A DNA stretch of 64,000 nt, from assembly GCF_018603905.1 (NCBI RefSeq), contig NZ_JAHFZZ010000004.1, positions 620,001 through 684,000 on the forward strand. Reading direction: 5' to 3'. Positions 41,754 through 49,269 of this stretch are shown one piece after another. Under the pieces are notes generated by a model. The model was given only the letters and a program-made list of their open reading frames with translations. It ran no database searches and was not told where the DNA came from. A program made the position numbers and the translations under genes. This stretch comes from Nonomuraea sp. NEAU-A123 (GTDB lineage Bacteria > Actinomycetota > Actinomycetes > Streptosporangiales > Streptosporangiaceae). Position 1 is the first letter of the stretch; every line of letters begins with the position of its first letter.

Positions 41754-42443
41754 TTAGTGATCGATGCCCACCGGCTCATCGGCCCCGTACCGTTCGACGA
41801 TCTGCCGTCGGATCCCCGGGCCGAGATGGACCGGCTGGGCATCGATCGGGCCTGCGTGACCCACACGCTCAGCCTCTATTCGGACGCGGAGGCGGGCAAC
41901 GAGGCCCTCCTCCGGCTGGACGACCCCCGGCTCATCCCGGTGCCCGTCGTGGTGCCCGGCGTGCCGGGGGCGTCCGCGCCCGCCGACCTCCACCAGGTGC
42001 TGGCGTGGAACGTCCGCATGATCAGGCTCTGTCCAGAACGGCACCGCTTCGACCTCACCGGCCCGATCGCCCTGCGCTGGCTGGCCGCCCTGGCGCTGCC
42101 CGTGGCGATCGACCTGGAGGAGACCTCGCCCGCCCAGCTCCACACGCTGTTCACCCGGCTGCCCGAACAGCGCGTTCTGCTGCTCAACCCCGGCTACCGC
42201 CGCCTGCGCGCGGTGGCCGAACTGATGGCGGAGACCCGCCGCGTCTGGCTGGAGATGGGCACCGTGAACACCCAGGGCGGCGTCGAATGGCTCGCCCACC
42301 GGTTCGGGGCGGACCGGCTCGTCTTCGGCACGGGCGCCCCGATCGCCGACGACTGCGGCCCCCGCTTCCTCCTCGACCACCTCGCCCTGGAGCCGTCCGC
42401 CGTCGACCTGATCGCCGCCGGCTCCCTGAGCGGGCTGCTGTGA
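41745..42443 (+). CDS. Amidohydrolase-fold protein with partial metal site
   Basis: A 232-residue member of the amidohydrolase 2 type. The opening LVIDAHRLIG keeps the first His of HxH but has Leu for the second, and the C-terminal FGTGAPIADD has Gly where the catalytic Asp (FGTDA) should be. It is therefore probably inactive or altered. It is the counterpart of 38850-39650. The GTG start lies in operator F without a ribosome site, pointing to leaderless translation; an in-frame GTG at 41757 is the alternative. It overlaps the next gene by GTGA. Confidence 0.74.
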   Translation: MPKLVIDAHRLIGPVPFDDLPSDPRAEMDRLGIDRACVTHTLSLYSDAEAGNEALLRLDDPRLIPVPVVVPGVPGASAPADLHQVLAWNVRMIRLCPERHRFDLTGPIALRWLAALALPVAIDLEETSPAQLHTLFTRLPEQRVLLLNPGYRRLRAVAELMAETRRVWLEMGTVNTQGGVEWLAHRFGADRLVFGTGAPIADDCGPRFLLDHLALEPSAVDLIAAGSLSGLL

Positions 42444-43168
42444 TCCTCGACGCGCACGGCCACGTGGGCGACTGGCCCGACTTCCTCATCCCCGACCCGT
42501 CCGCGGAGGGGCTGGTGGCCACGATGGACCGGATCGGCGTCACGGCGATGGGCATCAGCCACCTGCTCGCCGTCGGCCCGGACGCCGAACGCGGCAACCG
42601 GCTGGCCATCGAGATCGCCGAGCGCTTCCCCGGCCGGTTCGGCGTCTGGCAGGTCTACAACCCGCACCACCGCACACCTCTGAGCTCCGTGCGGGCTCTG
42701 GACGGGATTTGGGGCGTCAAGCTGCATCCCGACGTACACCAGTGCCGCCTGGACGATCCGCTCTACGAGCCGGTGTGGGACCTCGGCCTGCCCGTTCTCG
42801 CCCACGCCCAGACCGACTCGCCGTGGAGCGACCCGGCCCAGTTCGCCGCCGTCGCGGCCCGCCGTCCGGAGGTGCCGCTGCTGATGGGGCACACCGGGCT
42901 CTGGCCGTACGGCTTCGCCCGCGCGGCCCGCCTGGCGGCCGACCACCCGAACGTCTACCTGGAAACCTGCGGCTCCAAGATGACCGGCCGCTGGATCGCC
43001 CGCCTCGTCGCCATGATCGGGGCGGACCGGGTGGTGTTCGGCTCGGACGCCTGCTTCCTCGACCTCCGCACCGGCCTCGGCCGCATCGCCCTCGCCCCGC
43101 TCACCGCCCCGGACCGCACCCTCGTCCAGGGCGCCAACCTCGCCCGCCTCCTCGCTCTTCCCCCATGA
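42440..43168 (+). CDS. Amidohydrolase-fold metal-dependent hydrolase, HxH intact
   Basis: A 242-residue enzyme of the amidohydrolase 2 type with VILDAHGHVGDWPD (HxH), LPVLAHAQTDSPWSD, LLMGHTGLWPYGF and VVFGSDACFLD (catalytic Asp) all in place. It starts at a GTG overlapping the stop of the degenerate homologue (GTGA, 42440-42443), so the pair is translationally coupled like the pair at 38116-39650. The downstream DegT aminotransferase is separated by a repeat tract but probably belongs to the same transcript. Confidence 0.83.
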   Translation: MILDAHGHVGDWPDFLIPDPSAEGLVATMDRIGVTAMGISHLLAVGPDAERGNRLAIEIAERFPGRFGVWQVYNPHHRTPLSSVRALDGIWGVKLHPDVHQCRLDDPLYEPVWDLGLPVLAHAQTDSPWSDPAQFAAVAARRPEVPLLMGHTGLWPYGFARAARLAADHPNVYLETCGSKMTGRWIARLVAMIGADRVVFGSDACFLDLRTGLGRIALAPLTAPDRTLVQGANLARLLALPP

Positions 43169-43180
43169 TCGCCTTCCCCC

Positions 43181-43270
43181 GACGCCCGTCTTCCCCTCAA
43201 CGCCCCGCTTTCCTCCGACGCCCGTCTTCCCCTCAACGCCCCGCCTTCCCCCGACGCCCTCTTCTCCTCC
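43181..43270. repeat. 36-bp tandem repeat in intergenic spacer
   Basis: Units at 43181-43216 and 43217-43252 are nearly identical (GACGCCCGTCTTCCCCTCAA and so on), with a half copy at 43253-43270. The tract fills the gap between the amidohydrolase and the second DegT gene. Confidence 0.85.
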
Positions 43271-43312
43271 ACGACCGTCTGCCCCGACCTCGCATCGAAA
43301 GGGATGCTTGCC

Positions 43313-44578
43313 GTGACACTCGCCCTCCACGGTGGTGCGCCGGTCCGCTCGGCGCCCTGGCCCGCGTGGCCGCCGCCGCTCGACCCGGCCCAGCGCGCCC
43401 TCGTCACCGAGGTCCTGGAGAGTGGCCGGTGGGGCGCCACCCAGGGCGGCTCCGCCGTCACGGACCTGGCCGCCGCGTTCGCCCGCAGGTCCGGCGTGCC
43501 GTACGGCGTGGCGGTCGGGAACGCGACACTGGGGCTGTTCGCCGCGCTCCGCGGACTGGGCGTGGGGCGCGGTGACGAGGTGATCGTGCCCGCCTACACG
43601 TTCGTCGCCTCGGCCACGGCGGTGCTCCTCGCCGGAGCCACGCCCGTGATCGCCGACGTGAACCCGGTGGACCTGCACCTGTCACCGGAGGCCGTCGAAG
43701 CGGCGCTGACCGGCAGAACGGCCGCCATCATGCCCGTCCACCTGGCCGGCAGCCCCGCCGACATGGACCCGCTCAACGCGCTGGCGGCCCGCCACGGCCT
43801 GGTCGTGGTCGAGGACGCGGCCCAGGCACACGGCGCGACCTACAAGGACCGCCCGATCGGTGGCTTGGGCGACGCCGGGGTGTACAGCTTCCAGGCGAGC
43901 AAGGCCATGACAGCGGGGGAGGGCGGCCTGATCGTCTGCCGCGACGAGGCCGCGTACGAGGCGATCTGGTCGGTCTGCAACCTCGGCCGCAAACGCGGCG
44001 GCCAGTGGTACGGCCACCCCACGATCGGCTGGAACCTCCGGCTCACCGAGATCCAGGCCGCCCTCCTCCTGCCCTGGCTCGACCGCCTCGACACCGAGAT
44101 CGACCGCCGCGAGTCCTTCTGCACCGCCGCCGAACACGCACTCACCGAACACGCACTTACCGAACACGCACTCACCGCCGAGTCGCGGGTAACGCACGGT
44201 GGTGAGCCGGTGGGCGTGCGGCTGCCGTACGGCCGTGAGTTGCCCGTGAGTGTGGTGCCGCAGCCGCCGGGCACCACTCGTGACTCCCGCCACCTGCTCA
44301 TGCTCCGCGTCCACGTGCCGGTGGACCGGGAGTTCCTGCTGGCCGCGATGGCCGCCGAGGGGGTGCCGCTCGATGCCGGGTACCCGCCGCTCGGGACGTT
44401 CGAGGCGCTCGCCCAGGAGGGTGCTCGCGCGGAGCCGTGCCCGGCCGCCGAGGCGGCTGCTCGGGAGGTGGTCTGGGTCCGGCAGTCTATGCTCATGGAC
44501 GATCCCCGCCACGCCGTCCACCTGGCCGAGGCCCTGGCCAAGGTGCTGGCCGCCATGCCGCCGCGCGATCAGGCGTGA
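43313..44578 (+). CDS. DegT/DnrJ/EryC1/StrS-family aminotransferase, copy 2
   Basis: A 421-residue PLP aminotransferase. VAVGNATLGLFAALRGLGVG binds the cofactor phosphate, AYTFVASATAVLLAGATPVIADV and HLAGSPADMDPL are typical, VVEDAAQAHGATYKDRPIGG contains the conserved Asp, and YSFQASKAMTAGEGGLIV carries the PLP-binding Lys. IGWNLRLTEIQAALLLPWL follows. It differs from copy 1 in length and in a 15-residue EHALT repeat near 275. The GTG at 43313 is preferred for its AAAGGG at nine bases. It is the last gene downstream of operator F. Together the two copies suggest amino transfer to keto-sugar-like intermediates. Confidence 0.86.
   Translation: MTLALHGGAPVRSAPWPAWPPPLDPAQRALVTEVLESGRWGATQGGSAVTDLAAAFARRSGVPYGVAVGNATLGLFAALRGLGVGRGDEVIVPAYTFVASATAVLLAGATPVIADVNPVDLHLSPEAVEAALTGRTAAIMPVHLAGSPADMDPLNALAARHGLVVVEDAAQAHGATYKDRPIGGLGDAGVYSFQASKAMTAGEGGLIVCRDEAAYEAIWSVCNLGRKRGGQWYGHPTIGWNLRLTEIQAALLLPWLDRLDTEIDRRESFCTAAEHALTEHALTEHALTAESRVTHGGEPVGVRLPYGRELPVSVVPQPPGTTRDSRHLLMLRVHVPVDREFLLAAMAAEGVPLDAGYPPLGTFEALAQEGARAEPCPAAEAAAREVVWVRQSMLMDDPRHAVHLAEALAKVLAAMPPRDQA
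44132..44176. repeat. Tandem 15-bp repeat in coding sequence, three copies
   Basis: GAACACGCACTCACC is repeated three times (44132-44146, 44147-44161 with one change, 44162-44176), encoding EHALT three times within the second DegT gene. Confidence 0.9.
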
Positions 44579-44584
44579 CCTCCG

Positions 44585-44680
44585 CCGTCATCCAGGACCG
44601 TGCGCACGCCCTCCGGGGCCGTCCTCCAGGGCCGTGATCCGGGGTCGTCCTCCAGGATCGTCTTCCGGGGCCGTCATCCG
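44585..44680. repeat. Degenerate 13-bp tandem array between convergent genes
   Basis: A series of CCGTCNTCCNGGG-type 13-bp units fills the gap from the DegT stop into the last codons of the acyl-CoA oxidase gene, for example 44619-44631, 44632-44644, 44645-44657 and 44658-44670. One unit at 44598-44618 is expanded. Confidence 0.7.
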
Positions 44681-46488
44681 TGCCCGCTCAGTTCGGTCAG
44701 TGGGGCTCCGGGAGCGCTCTGATCGTATTTTTCAGGAAATCTGGCGATCGGGTAGCGATGGAGGATCTCCTCCGGGATGGCGAAGGCATCCACGAGGAGC
44801 AGCGCGTACGGCGCGAGCCGCGCGATGGCCTCATCGAGGACGATGGGGAGCTGCTCGACGTGCTCGGCCGACAGGTGGCCCGCGGCCATCAGGCTTCCAC
44901 TGTGCGGGGAGATCCGCCGCAGGGTGAAGACCCGGTGGAGGAGGTGGAGCAGGTCCTGCCCGGCGGCGTCCGGGACGTCGGCGGCGGCGTTCAGCAAGGC
45001 GTCCCCTGCCAGCCGCTGGGCATGGGCGGCGACGAGTTCCAGTGCGGGGTTCGTGGCGGCGTTCCAGCGGTTCAGGGGGTGGGGGTCGGCGCATCGCGCC
45101 AACGCGGCGCGGGCCCGCCGGTCCCAGATGTGTTCGAGGCAGACCATCAGGTGGTGCAGGAAGGCCGGATTGGTCAGGACCGGGGCTGGAGCGGGCGGAG
45201 GCGTCGGCGGCGGCTCCTTCAGCAGCATCTTTCCCGAGGCTTTGAGCCAGATGGGCAGGTTGTCGCCTTCGGCGGTGATGGGCAGCTCGCTGCCGGTCAG
45301 GAAGTCGGCCAGCCCGTTGACCAGGAACAACCCCTGGGCGCCGCAGCGCTCGCGGCACTCGATCAGCACGTCCCTGCACTGCCAGGTGATCCACCCCTTG
45401 GCGATCGCCACCAGGTTCTCGGCGGGGCCGCGGTCGTGCGCGGAACGAGCCGCCCACCGCCGTACCGCGGTCCTGTGCAGGAGCGTGGCGGCGTACACGG
45501 TGGCCAGCGCGTCGAGCAGCCGGGCGTGGTGGCTGCGATAGGCGAACAGGGGCACGCTGCCGCCCGCGCCCTGGGTGAGCCCGGAGGTGTGCCTGGTGTG
45601 CGCGTAGCGGATGGCGATGGCGACCGCGGCGCGGGTGCCGCCCAGGCTGGTCGCGCTCATGCAGAGCTTGCCTTCGGTGACGCGGCCGATCGAGTACAGG
45701 AACCGTCGTCGGCGCTCGACGTCGCCGGCGAAGGAGCCGTCCGGAAGGATCCGGCCGTGGTCTGACTCCAGCAGGGCGTGACGGGGCAGCCGAACGTGGT
45801 CGAACCCCGTCAGGCAGTGGTCGATCGGACTGCCCATCCTTTCGGGCAGCCACTGGATCTCCACCCCGGGAAGCGGTCCTGACGCGTCGCTGAGCGGGGT
45901 GAGGAAGAGGAACACGCCCTCGTCCTCGCCGTCGACGATCAGGCGGGCGGCGACCAACGCGGTCTTCGGGCCGCCGATCGCGCTGGTGTTCGGCATGAAC
46001 TTCCGGGCGCCGGGATTGGGGGTGTGCAGGTCGAAGCACCCGGCGAGCGGGTCGTAGACGGCGGTGGTCTCCAGCTCGGCGGCGCTGTTGCCGTGGGCGA
46101 GCTCGGTGCACAGGAACGTCCCGGTCCGCTGGAGCGGGGCGTAGTCGCGCAGGCTGCGCCGCTCGTGCGGGGCGTGGTCGTACAGGCTGCCCAGGAACAG
46201 GTTGTAGTGGATCCCGGCGAGCATGGTGGTGCCGCAGTCCACAGGGCACGCCCATTCATGCAGGGCGGTGAGCGACTCGATGTCGGACACGAGGTCCTCG
46301 ACCGACCGCACGCTCTTGTCGACGTGCCTGAGCCGTTGGTAGGACCGGCGCATGCGGTCGTCCGGAGACAGGTCGGCGTTGTCGCGGAAAGGCTCGGAGG
46401 CGAACAGGCGACGCCACGGTTCGTGGACTTCGCCGAAGCGCTGTCCGAAGAGCGCCGCTGTGAGTGCTGATACGTCCGTGAAGCCCAA
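44674..46488 (-). CDS. Acyl-CoA oxidase/dehydrogenase-like flavoprotein
   Basis: A 604-residue protein of the acyl-CoA oxidase branch, which makes trans-2-enoyl-CoA and usually H2O2. FLCTELAHGNSAAELETTAVYD is the characteristic flavin/substrate segment, and KFMPNTSAIGGPKTALVAARL follows. The C-terminal ~200 residues form the oxidase-type helical domain. I place the start at the TTG at 46488, which has GGAGGG seven bases upstream, because an in-frame ATG at 46548 would have the terminator hairpin of the preceding gene inside its first codons. It follows the EF-hand gene in the same direction. Confidence 0.85.
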   Translation of the reverse strand: MGFTDVSALTAALFGQRFGEVHEPWRRLFASEPFRDNADLSPDDRMRRSYQRLRHVDKSVRSVEDLVSDIESLTALHEWACPVDCGTTMLAGIHYNLFLGSLYDHAPHERRSLRDYAPLQRTGTFLCTELAHGNSAAELETTAVYDPLAGCFDLHTPNPGARKFMPNTSAIGGPKTALVAARLIVDGEDEGVFLFLTPLSDASGPLPGVEIQWLPERMGSPIDHCLTGFDHVRLPRHALLESDHGRILPDGSFAGDVERRRRFLYSIGRVTEGKLCMSATSLGGTRAAVAIAIRYAHTRHTSGLTQGAGGSVPLFAYRSHHARLLDALATVYAATLLHRTAVRRWAARSAHDRGPAENLVAIAKGWITWQCRDVLIECRERCGAQGLFLVNGLADFLTGSELPITAEGDNLPIWLKASGKMLLKEPPPTPPPAPAPVLTNPAFLHHLMVCLEHIWDRRARAALARCADPHPLNRWNAATNPALELVAAHAQRLAGDALLNAAADVPDAAGQDLLHLLHRVFTLRRISPHSGSLMAAGHLSAEHVEQLPIVLDEAIARLAPYALLLVDAFAIPEEILHRYPIARFPEKYDQSAPGAPLTELSGHG

Positions 46489-46510
46489 GAGGGAGCCCTC
46501 CAGAGAGAAG

Positions 46511-46542
46511 ACGGCGCACCCCCGTGGGTGGGGGTGCGCCGT
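46511..46542 (-). terminator. Strong hairpin after EF-hand gene
   Basis: A 13-bp perfect stem, ACGGCGCACCCCC (46511-46523) and GGGGGTGCGCCGT (46530-46542), with a 6-base loop, begins 22 bp past the EF-hand stop. It separates the EF-hand gene from the acyl-CoA oxidase and may attenuate read-through. Confidence 0.75.
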
Positions 46543-46563
46543 GCCCATCAGAAACCGTGTCAG

Positions 46564-47109
46564 TCAGAACCTGCCGAACAGGGCGTTGGCCGGTGCGTCC
46601 GGATCGGTTCCGAGGAAGTACTCGGCGGATGCGCGCTGCAGTTCGTCGCGTGTCAGGTGTCCCTTCGCCTCCTCGTCGAGCAGGGCGAACGCCTCGGCGC
46701 TCTCGTCCGCCGGGACGCCGAACCCGTGCGTGAGGCCGCGGGCGAACTCCTCGCCGGTGATCCGGCCGTCGCCGTCCGTGTCGGCGATGTCGATCAGCGC
46801 GTCGAGCAACGGCCGGATGCGTTCGTAGCCGTCGGACTCGTCGAGGACGCCCTGGGTGAAGCCGTCGATGTACTCGGCGAAGGTGACGTGCCCGTCGTCG
46901 TCGGCGTCCATGGGCTTGATGACGTCCTCCCAGAACCGGCGGTACGTCGCGCGGACGGCCTTGTGCGCGGGCGATCCGGGCACCAGGCCGAACGACGCGC
47001 TGACGCCGTCGGCGGTGGCGAGGTAGTCGGCCAGTTCCAGGGTGTCGCTGCCGTCGCGGTCCATCAGCACGAAGAAGTGCCGCAGTTTGCGCTCGATGAG
47101 ATCAGCCAT
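46564..47109 (-). CDS. EF-hand calcium-binding protein (calerythrin-like)
   Basis: A 181-residue soluble protein with four EF-hand positions: DRDGSDTLELAD (17-28), DADDDGHVTFAE (68-79), DTDGDGRITGEE (110-121) and a degenerate fourth, DEEAKGHLTRDE (145-156). Three loops keep acidic ligands at positions 1, 3, 5 and 12 or nearly so. This matches the calerythrin/CabA-type calcium sensors or buffers of actinomycetes. AAGGGG precedes the ATG. Its promoter contains a 36-bp palindrome. The downstream acyl-CoA oxidase may be co-regulated. Confidence 0.9.
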   Translation of the reverse strand: MADLIERKLRHFFVLMDRDGSDTLELADYLATADGVSASFGLVPGSPAHKAVRATYRRFWEDVIKPMDADDDGHVTFAEYIDGFTQGVLDESDGYERIRPLLDALIDIADTDGDGRITGEEFARGLTHGFGVPADESAEAFALLDEEAKGHLTRDELQRASAEYFLGTDPDAPANALFGRF

Positions 47110-47135
47110 GGGGTGCCCCTTGCCTTGACGGTTCC

Positions 47136-47171
47136 TTTACTTATTGTGATCACTTGATCACTGTAAGTAAA
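47136..47171. promoter_or_regulatory. 36-bp palindromic operator before EF-hand gene
   Basis: Two 17-bp arms, TTTACTTATTGTGATCA (47136-47152) and TGATCACTGTAAGTAAA (47155-47171), pair at 15 of 17 positions around a CT centre. The inner GTGATCA/TGATCAC is perfect. It lies 27 bp upstream of the start codon and is markedly richer in A+T than its surroundings. Confidence 0.75.
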
Positions 47172-47237
47172 GATGCCTTGGGGCTGATCACGCGCTATTG
47201 ACACCCTCGGAGCCGCGTTTCACGATCACAGCAGCTC

Positions 47238-47567
47238 ATGGCTCCATGCCTGGTCACCTACACGGTCGACCCCATCTGGGTGAACGGCTTCTCGGCTTCG
47301 GTCGCCGTCACCAACCGCAGCATCATCCCGCCCACCGGGCAGGTCACGATGGAGCTCCCCGAGAACGCGGCCGCCCAGATCGCCTGGAACGCGATCCTGA
47401 CCGTGGGCAATCAGTGGCGCCCCGTGCTCACCCTCCCGGCGTATCACCCCAATGTGGTGATCGGCGAGACGTACACGTTCGGGTTCAACGGCACCTACAC
47501 CGGCGTGTACGACCCCGCGTACGGCTTCAGGCTCGACGGCCCGCTCTGCGACGTGGTCTACAACTAG
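47238..47567 (+). CDS. Orphan cellulose-binding module (CBM2), no signal peptide
   Basis: The whole 109-residue product looks like one family 2 carbohydrate-binding module: CLVTYTVDPIWVNGFSASVAVTN, AWNAILT, then ETYTFGFNGTYTG and a closing Cys (Cys4 and Cys104 would form the usual disulfide). Trp14, Trp49 and Trp60 could supply aromatic stacking residues. Such modules are normally part of secreted cellulases or chitinases. Here there is no catalytic domain, and an in-frame stop at 47199-47201 excludes an upstream signal peptide. It may be a remnant of a larger gene or a leaderless small protein. Confidence 0.65.
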   Translation: MAPCLVTYTVDPIWVNGFSASVAVTNRSIIPPTGQVTMELPENAAAQIAWNAILTVGNQWRPVLTLPAYHPNVVIGETYTFGFNGTYTGVYDPAYGFRLDGPLCDVVYN

Positions 47568-48148
47568 AGGAGGTGAAACGGCGGGCCTTGTGCGCAGCCG
47601 GGCGGGGTGTTGTTGCCGCTGACGTCGAAATCAGCGCAGGTGAGGAACAGATGATTGAATTTGCCGAGCAGGAAGGCCAGGACTCCGACGACGATTATGA
47701 CAGCGATGGCCCGCAGCCGGTGCAGTGCGGGAAGTTCGGCGTATTCGGGCAGCAGGATTCTCGTCAGAAGCCAGGCCAGGGCCGGCGCGCCCGCCAGGGT
47801 GAGCACCACCTCGAAATAGTGGAGGTAGCGAAACCCGTGCGTTCTCGGCGCCAGGACGGCCAGCACGATCCAGGTCGAGGGGAGTGCCAGCGCGGCCCAG
47901 CCTGCCCAGGGCAGGGCGCGTCTGCTGCGCAGCAGCAGGCCCGAGAGCAGCATGGCCGCGGCCACGGCCCAGATCCCCATCACGGCGTCGAAGAAGATGG
48001 CGTCGTACGCGCCGAGCGTGAACGCGGGCCACCAGATGGCGAGTGTGCCACCCGCCGATGCCGCCGCGGTGGCCCGGAGAGCGGGGTCTATTTCGGGGAG
48101 GCCGCGCTTCCTTTGCGGGCTGGAATCGCCGGACGCTCCACCCACCAT
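47564..48148 (-). CDS. Integral membrane protein, function unknown
   Basis: A 194-residue protein with about four or five hydrophobic helices (for instance MGIWAVAAAMLLSGLLL and IAVIIVVGVLAFLLGKF) and a short C-terminal tail with two Cys (TCADFDVSGNNTPPGC) that would lie outside. It resembles the small hypothetical integral membrane proteins common in actinomycetes but I cannot name a family. The ATG at 48148 has GGAG; a GTG at 48163 would add five residues. It converges on the CBM2 gene with a 4-bp overlap. Confidence 0.6.
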   Translation of the reverse strand: MVGGASGDSSPQRKRGLPEIDPALRATAAASAGGTLAIWWPAFTLGAYDAIFFDAVMGIWAVAAAMLLSGLLLRSRRALPWAGWAALALPSTWIVLAVLAPRTHGFRYLHYFEVVLTLAGAPALAWLLTRILLPEYAELPALHRLRAIAVIIVVGVLAFLLGKFNHLFLTCADFDVSGNNTPPGCAQGPPFHLL

Positions 48149-48378
48149 GTCCACTCCGACCACTCAACACCAGCCACCGGAAACGAGTCGCCGGACTCAC
48201 GCTCGCTGTTCGACAATATAGAGACGTGCACCGCATTCCTGGCTCGGCAACTCACCATGCGTACCGAGAAATGAATTCGGACCGCTGAACCTGACGCCGC
48301 GCACGGGCGACGCCGGCGGCCGGCCGGAAGCCCGGCCCGGCTGCGGGCCACCAACAATCGCTGCGACACCCGCGCCGG

Positions 48379-49269
48379 TCAGGTGATCGCGACCGGGTTC
48401 ACGTTCACCTGCGTCGACCCGACGTACAGAGGCTGTCCGAGTACGAAGAGAAACTCGTAGACGTTGTCGCGCACGAGCGCCCTGGTGTCGATCAGTTCGA
48501 GGTTGTAGATGCCGTTCTTTGCCAGCAGGAACTGATTGACCGGGAACTCCTGTCCATCCTTGGCCGGGTAGATCTCGGAAGCCCATGTGTCGCCGCCGAA
48601 CGCGACGATGTCCTGCGCGGCCAGCCACTCGGCCGCCTCCATACCGATGCCGGGCTCGACGGTGAGGAACTTCTCGTCGTCCTTGCCGATCAGTTCGAGC
48701 CATCCGGTGTTGAACAGCACCACATCACCGGTGCTGAGTGTGAGGTTCTCGTTCTTGAGCACCGCTGTGATGTCGGCGACTGTGAACTCGGTGTCCTCCG
48801 GAACGATCGGCTGGCCGTAGTAGGCGACCATGTCGAGTACGACACCACGCGTGACGAAGGGCGGCACCTTCTCGATTCCGAGCTTCGTGACACCTTCGAC
48901 CGTGACGAAGTCCGTGGCTCTGTTGCCGTTGTAGTAGGTGTAGTCGATGCCTATGTGACCGATGCCGTTGAGCTGCGTGCCCACGCCCGTCCACCCGTTG
49001 ACCAACTCGTCGTTGAAGGTGAATTTGTTCTGTGCCTTGGCTGCGCCGCCGGCTTCGTCCGGCTGCACGTTGTAGAGATGGAAGCTGCGATGCCGGAACG
49101 CCGGCAGATGCTTGTCGATCGGCACTCCCAGCGGATACGACCTGCCCGTCTTCACAAGCCTGACCGCCTTCAGAGCGATCTCCGGGGTGATGAGGTTGGC
49201 AGCGCCGATCTCGTCGGCTGCGCCGTACTTCGAGGGGTACCAGTCGTGGCCGGACTCCCGATCGCTCAT
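48379..49269 (-). CDS. Cyclase-family protein (kynurenine formamidase-like fold)
   Basis: A 296-residue enzyme of the putative cyclase family (PF04199), metal-dependent hydrolases that include kynurenine formamidase. It begins KYGAADEIGAANLITPE, continues GVGTQLNGIGHIGIDYTYYNG (metal-binding region, with a single His where the formamidases have HxGTHxD) and VVLDMVAYYG, and ends with VYEFLFVLGQPLYVGST. This longer variant is common in hydrolases of unknown substrate. The ATG at 49269 has AAGGAG. Its base composition is visibly lower in GC than its neighbours, so it may have been acquired recently. No partner gene. Confidence 0.8.
   Translation of the reverse strand: MSDRESGHDWYPSKYGAADEIGAANLITPEIALKAVRLVKTGRSYPLGVPIDKHLPAFRHRSFHLYNVQPDEAGGAAKAQNKFTFNDELVNGWTGVGTQLNGIGHIGIDYTYYNGNRATDFVTVEGVTKLGIEKVPPFVTRGVVLDMVAYYGQPIVPEDTEFTVADITAVLKNENLTLSTGDVVLFNTGWLELIGKDDEKFLTVEPGIGMEAAEWLAAQDIVAFGGDTWASEIYPAKDGQEFPVNQFLLAKNGIYNLELIDTRALVRDNVYEFLFVLGQPLYVGSTQVNVNPVAIT

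Noticed and set aside
21441..44578. Secondary-metabolite biosynthetic cluster (suggested by two DegT aminotransferases)
   Set aside because: No polyketide, peptide-synthetase, glycosyltransferase or terpene genes accompany them, and the dominant elements are an importer and aldolase-type enzymes.
46489..46548. N-terminal extension of the acyl-CoA oxidase to an ATG at 46548
   Set aside because: The extension encodes the arms of a 13-bp-stem hairpin just downstream of the EF-hand stop; a TTG with a good ribosome site at 46488 starts the recognisable fold.
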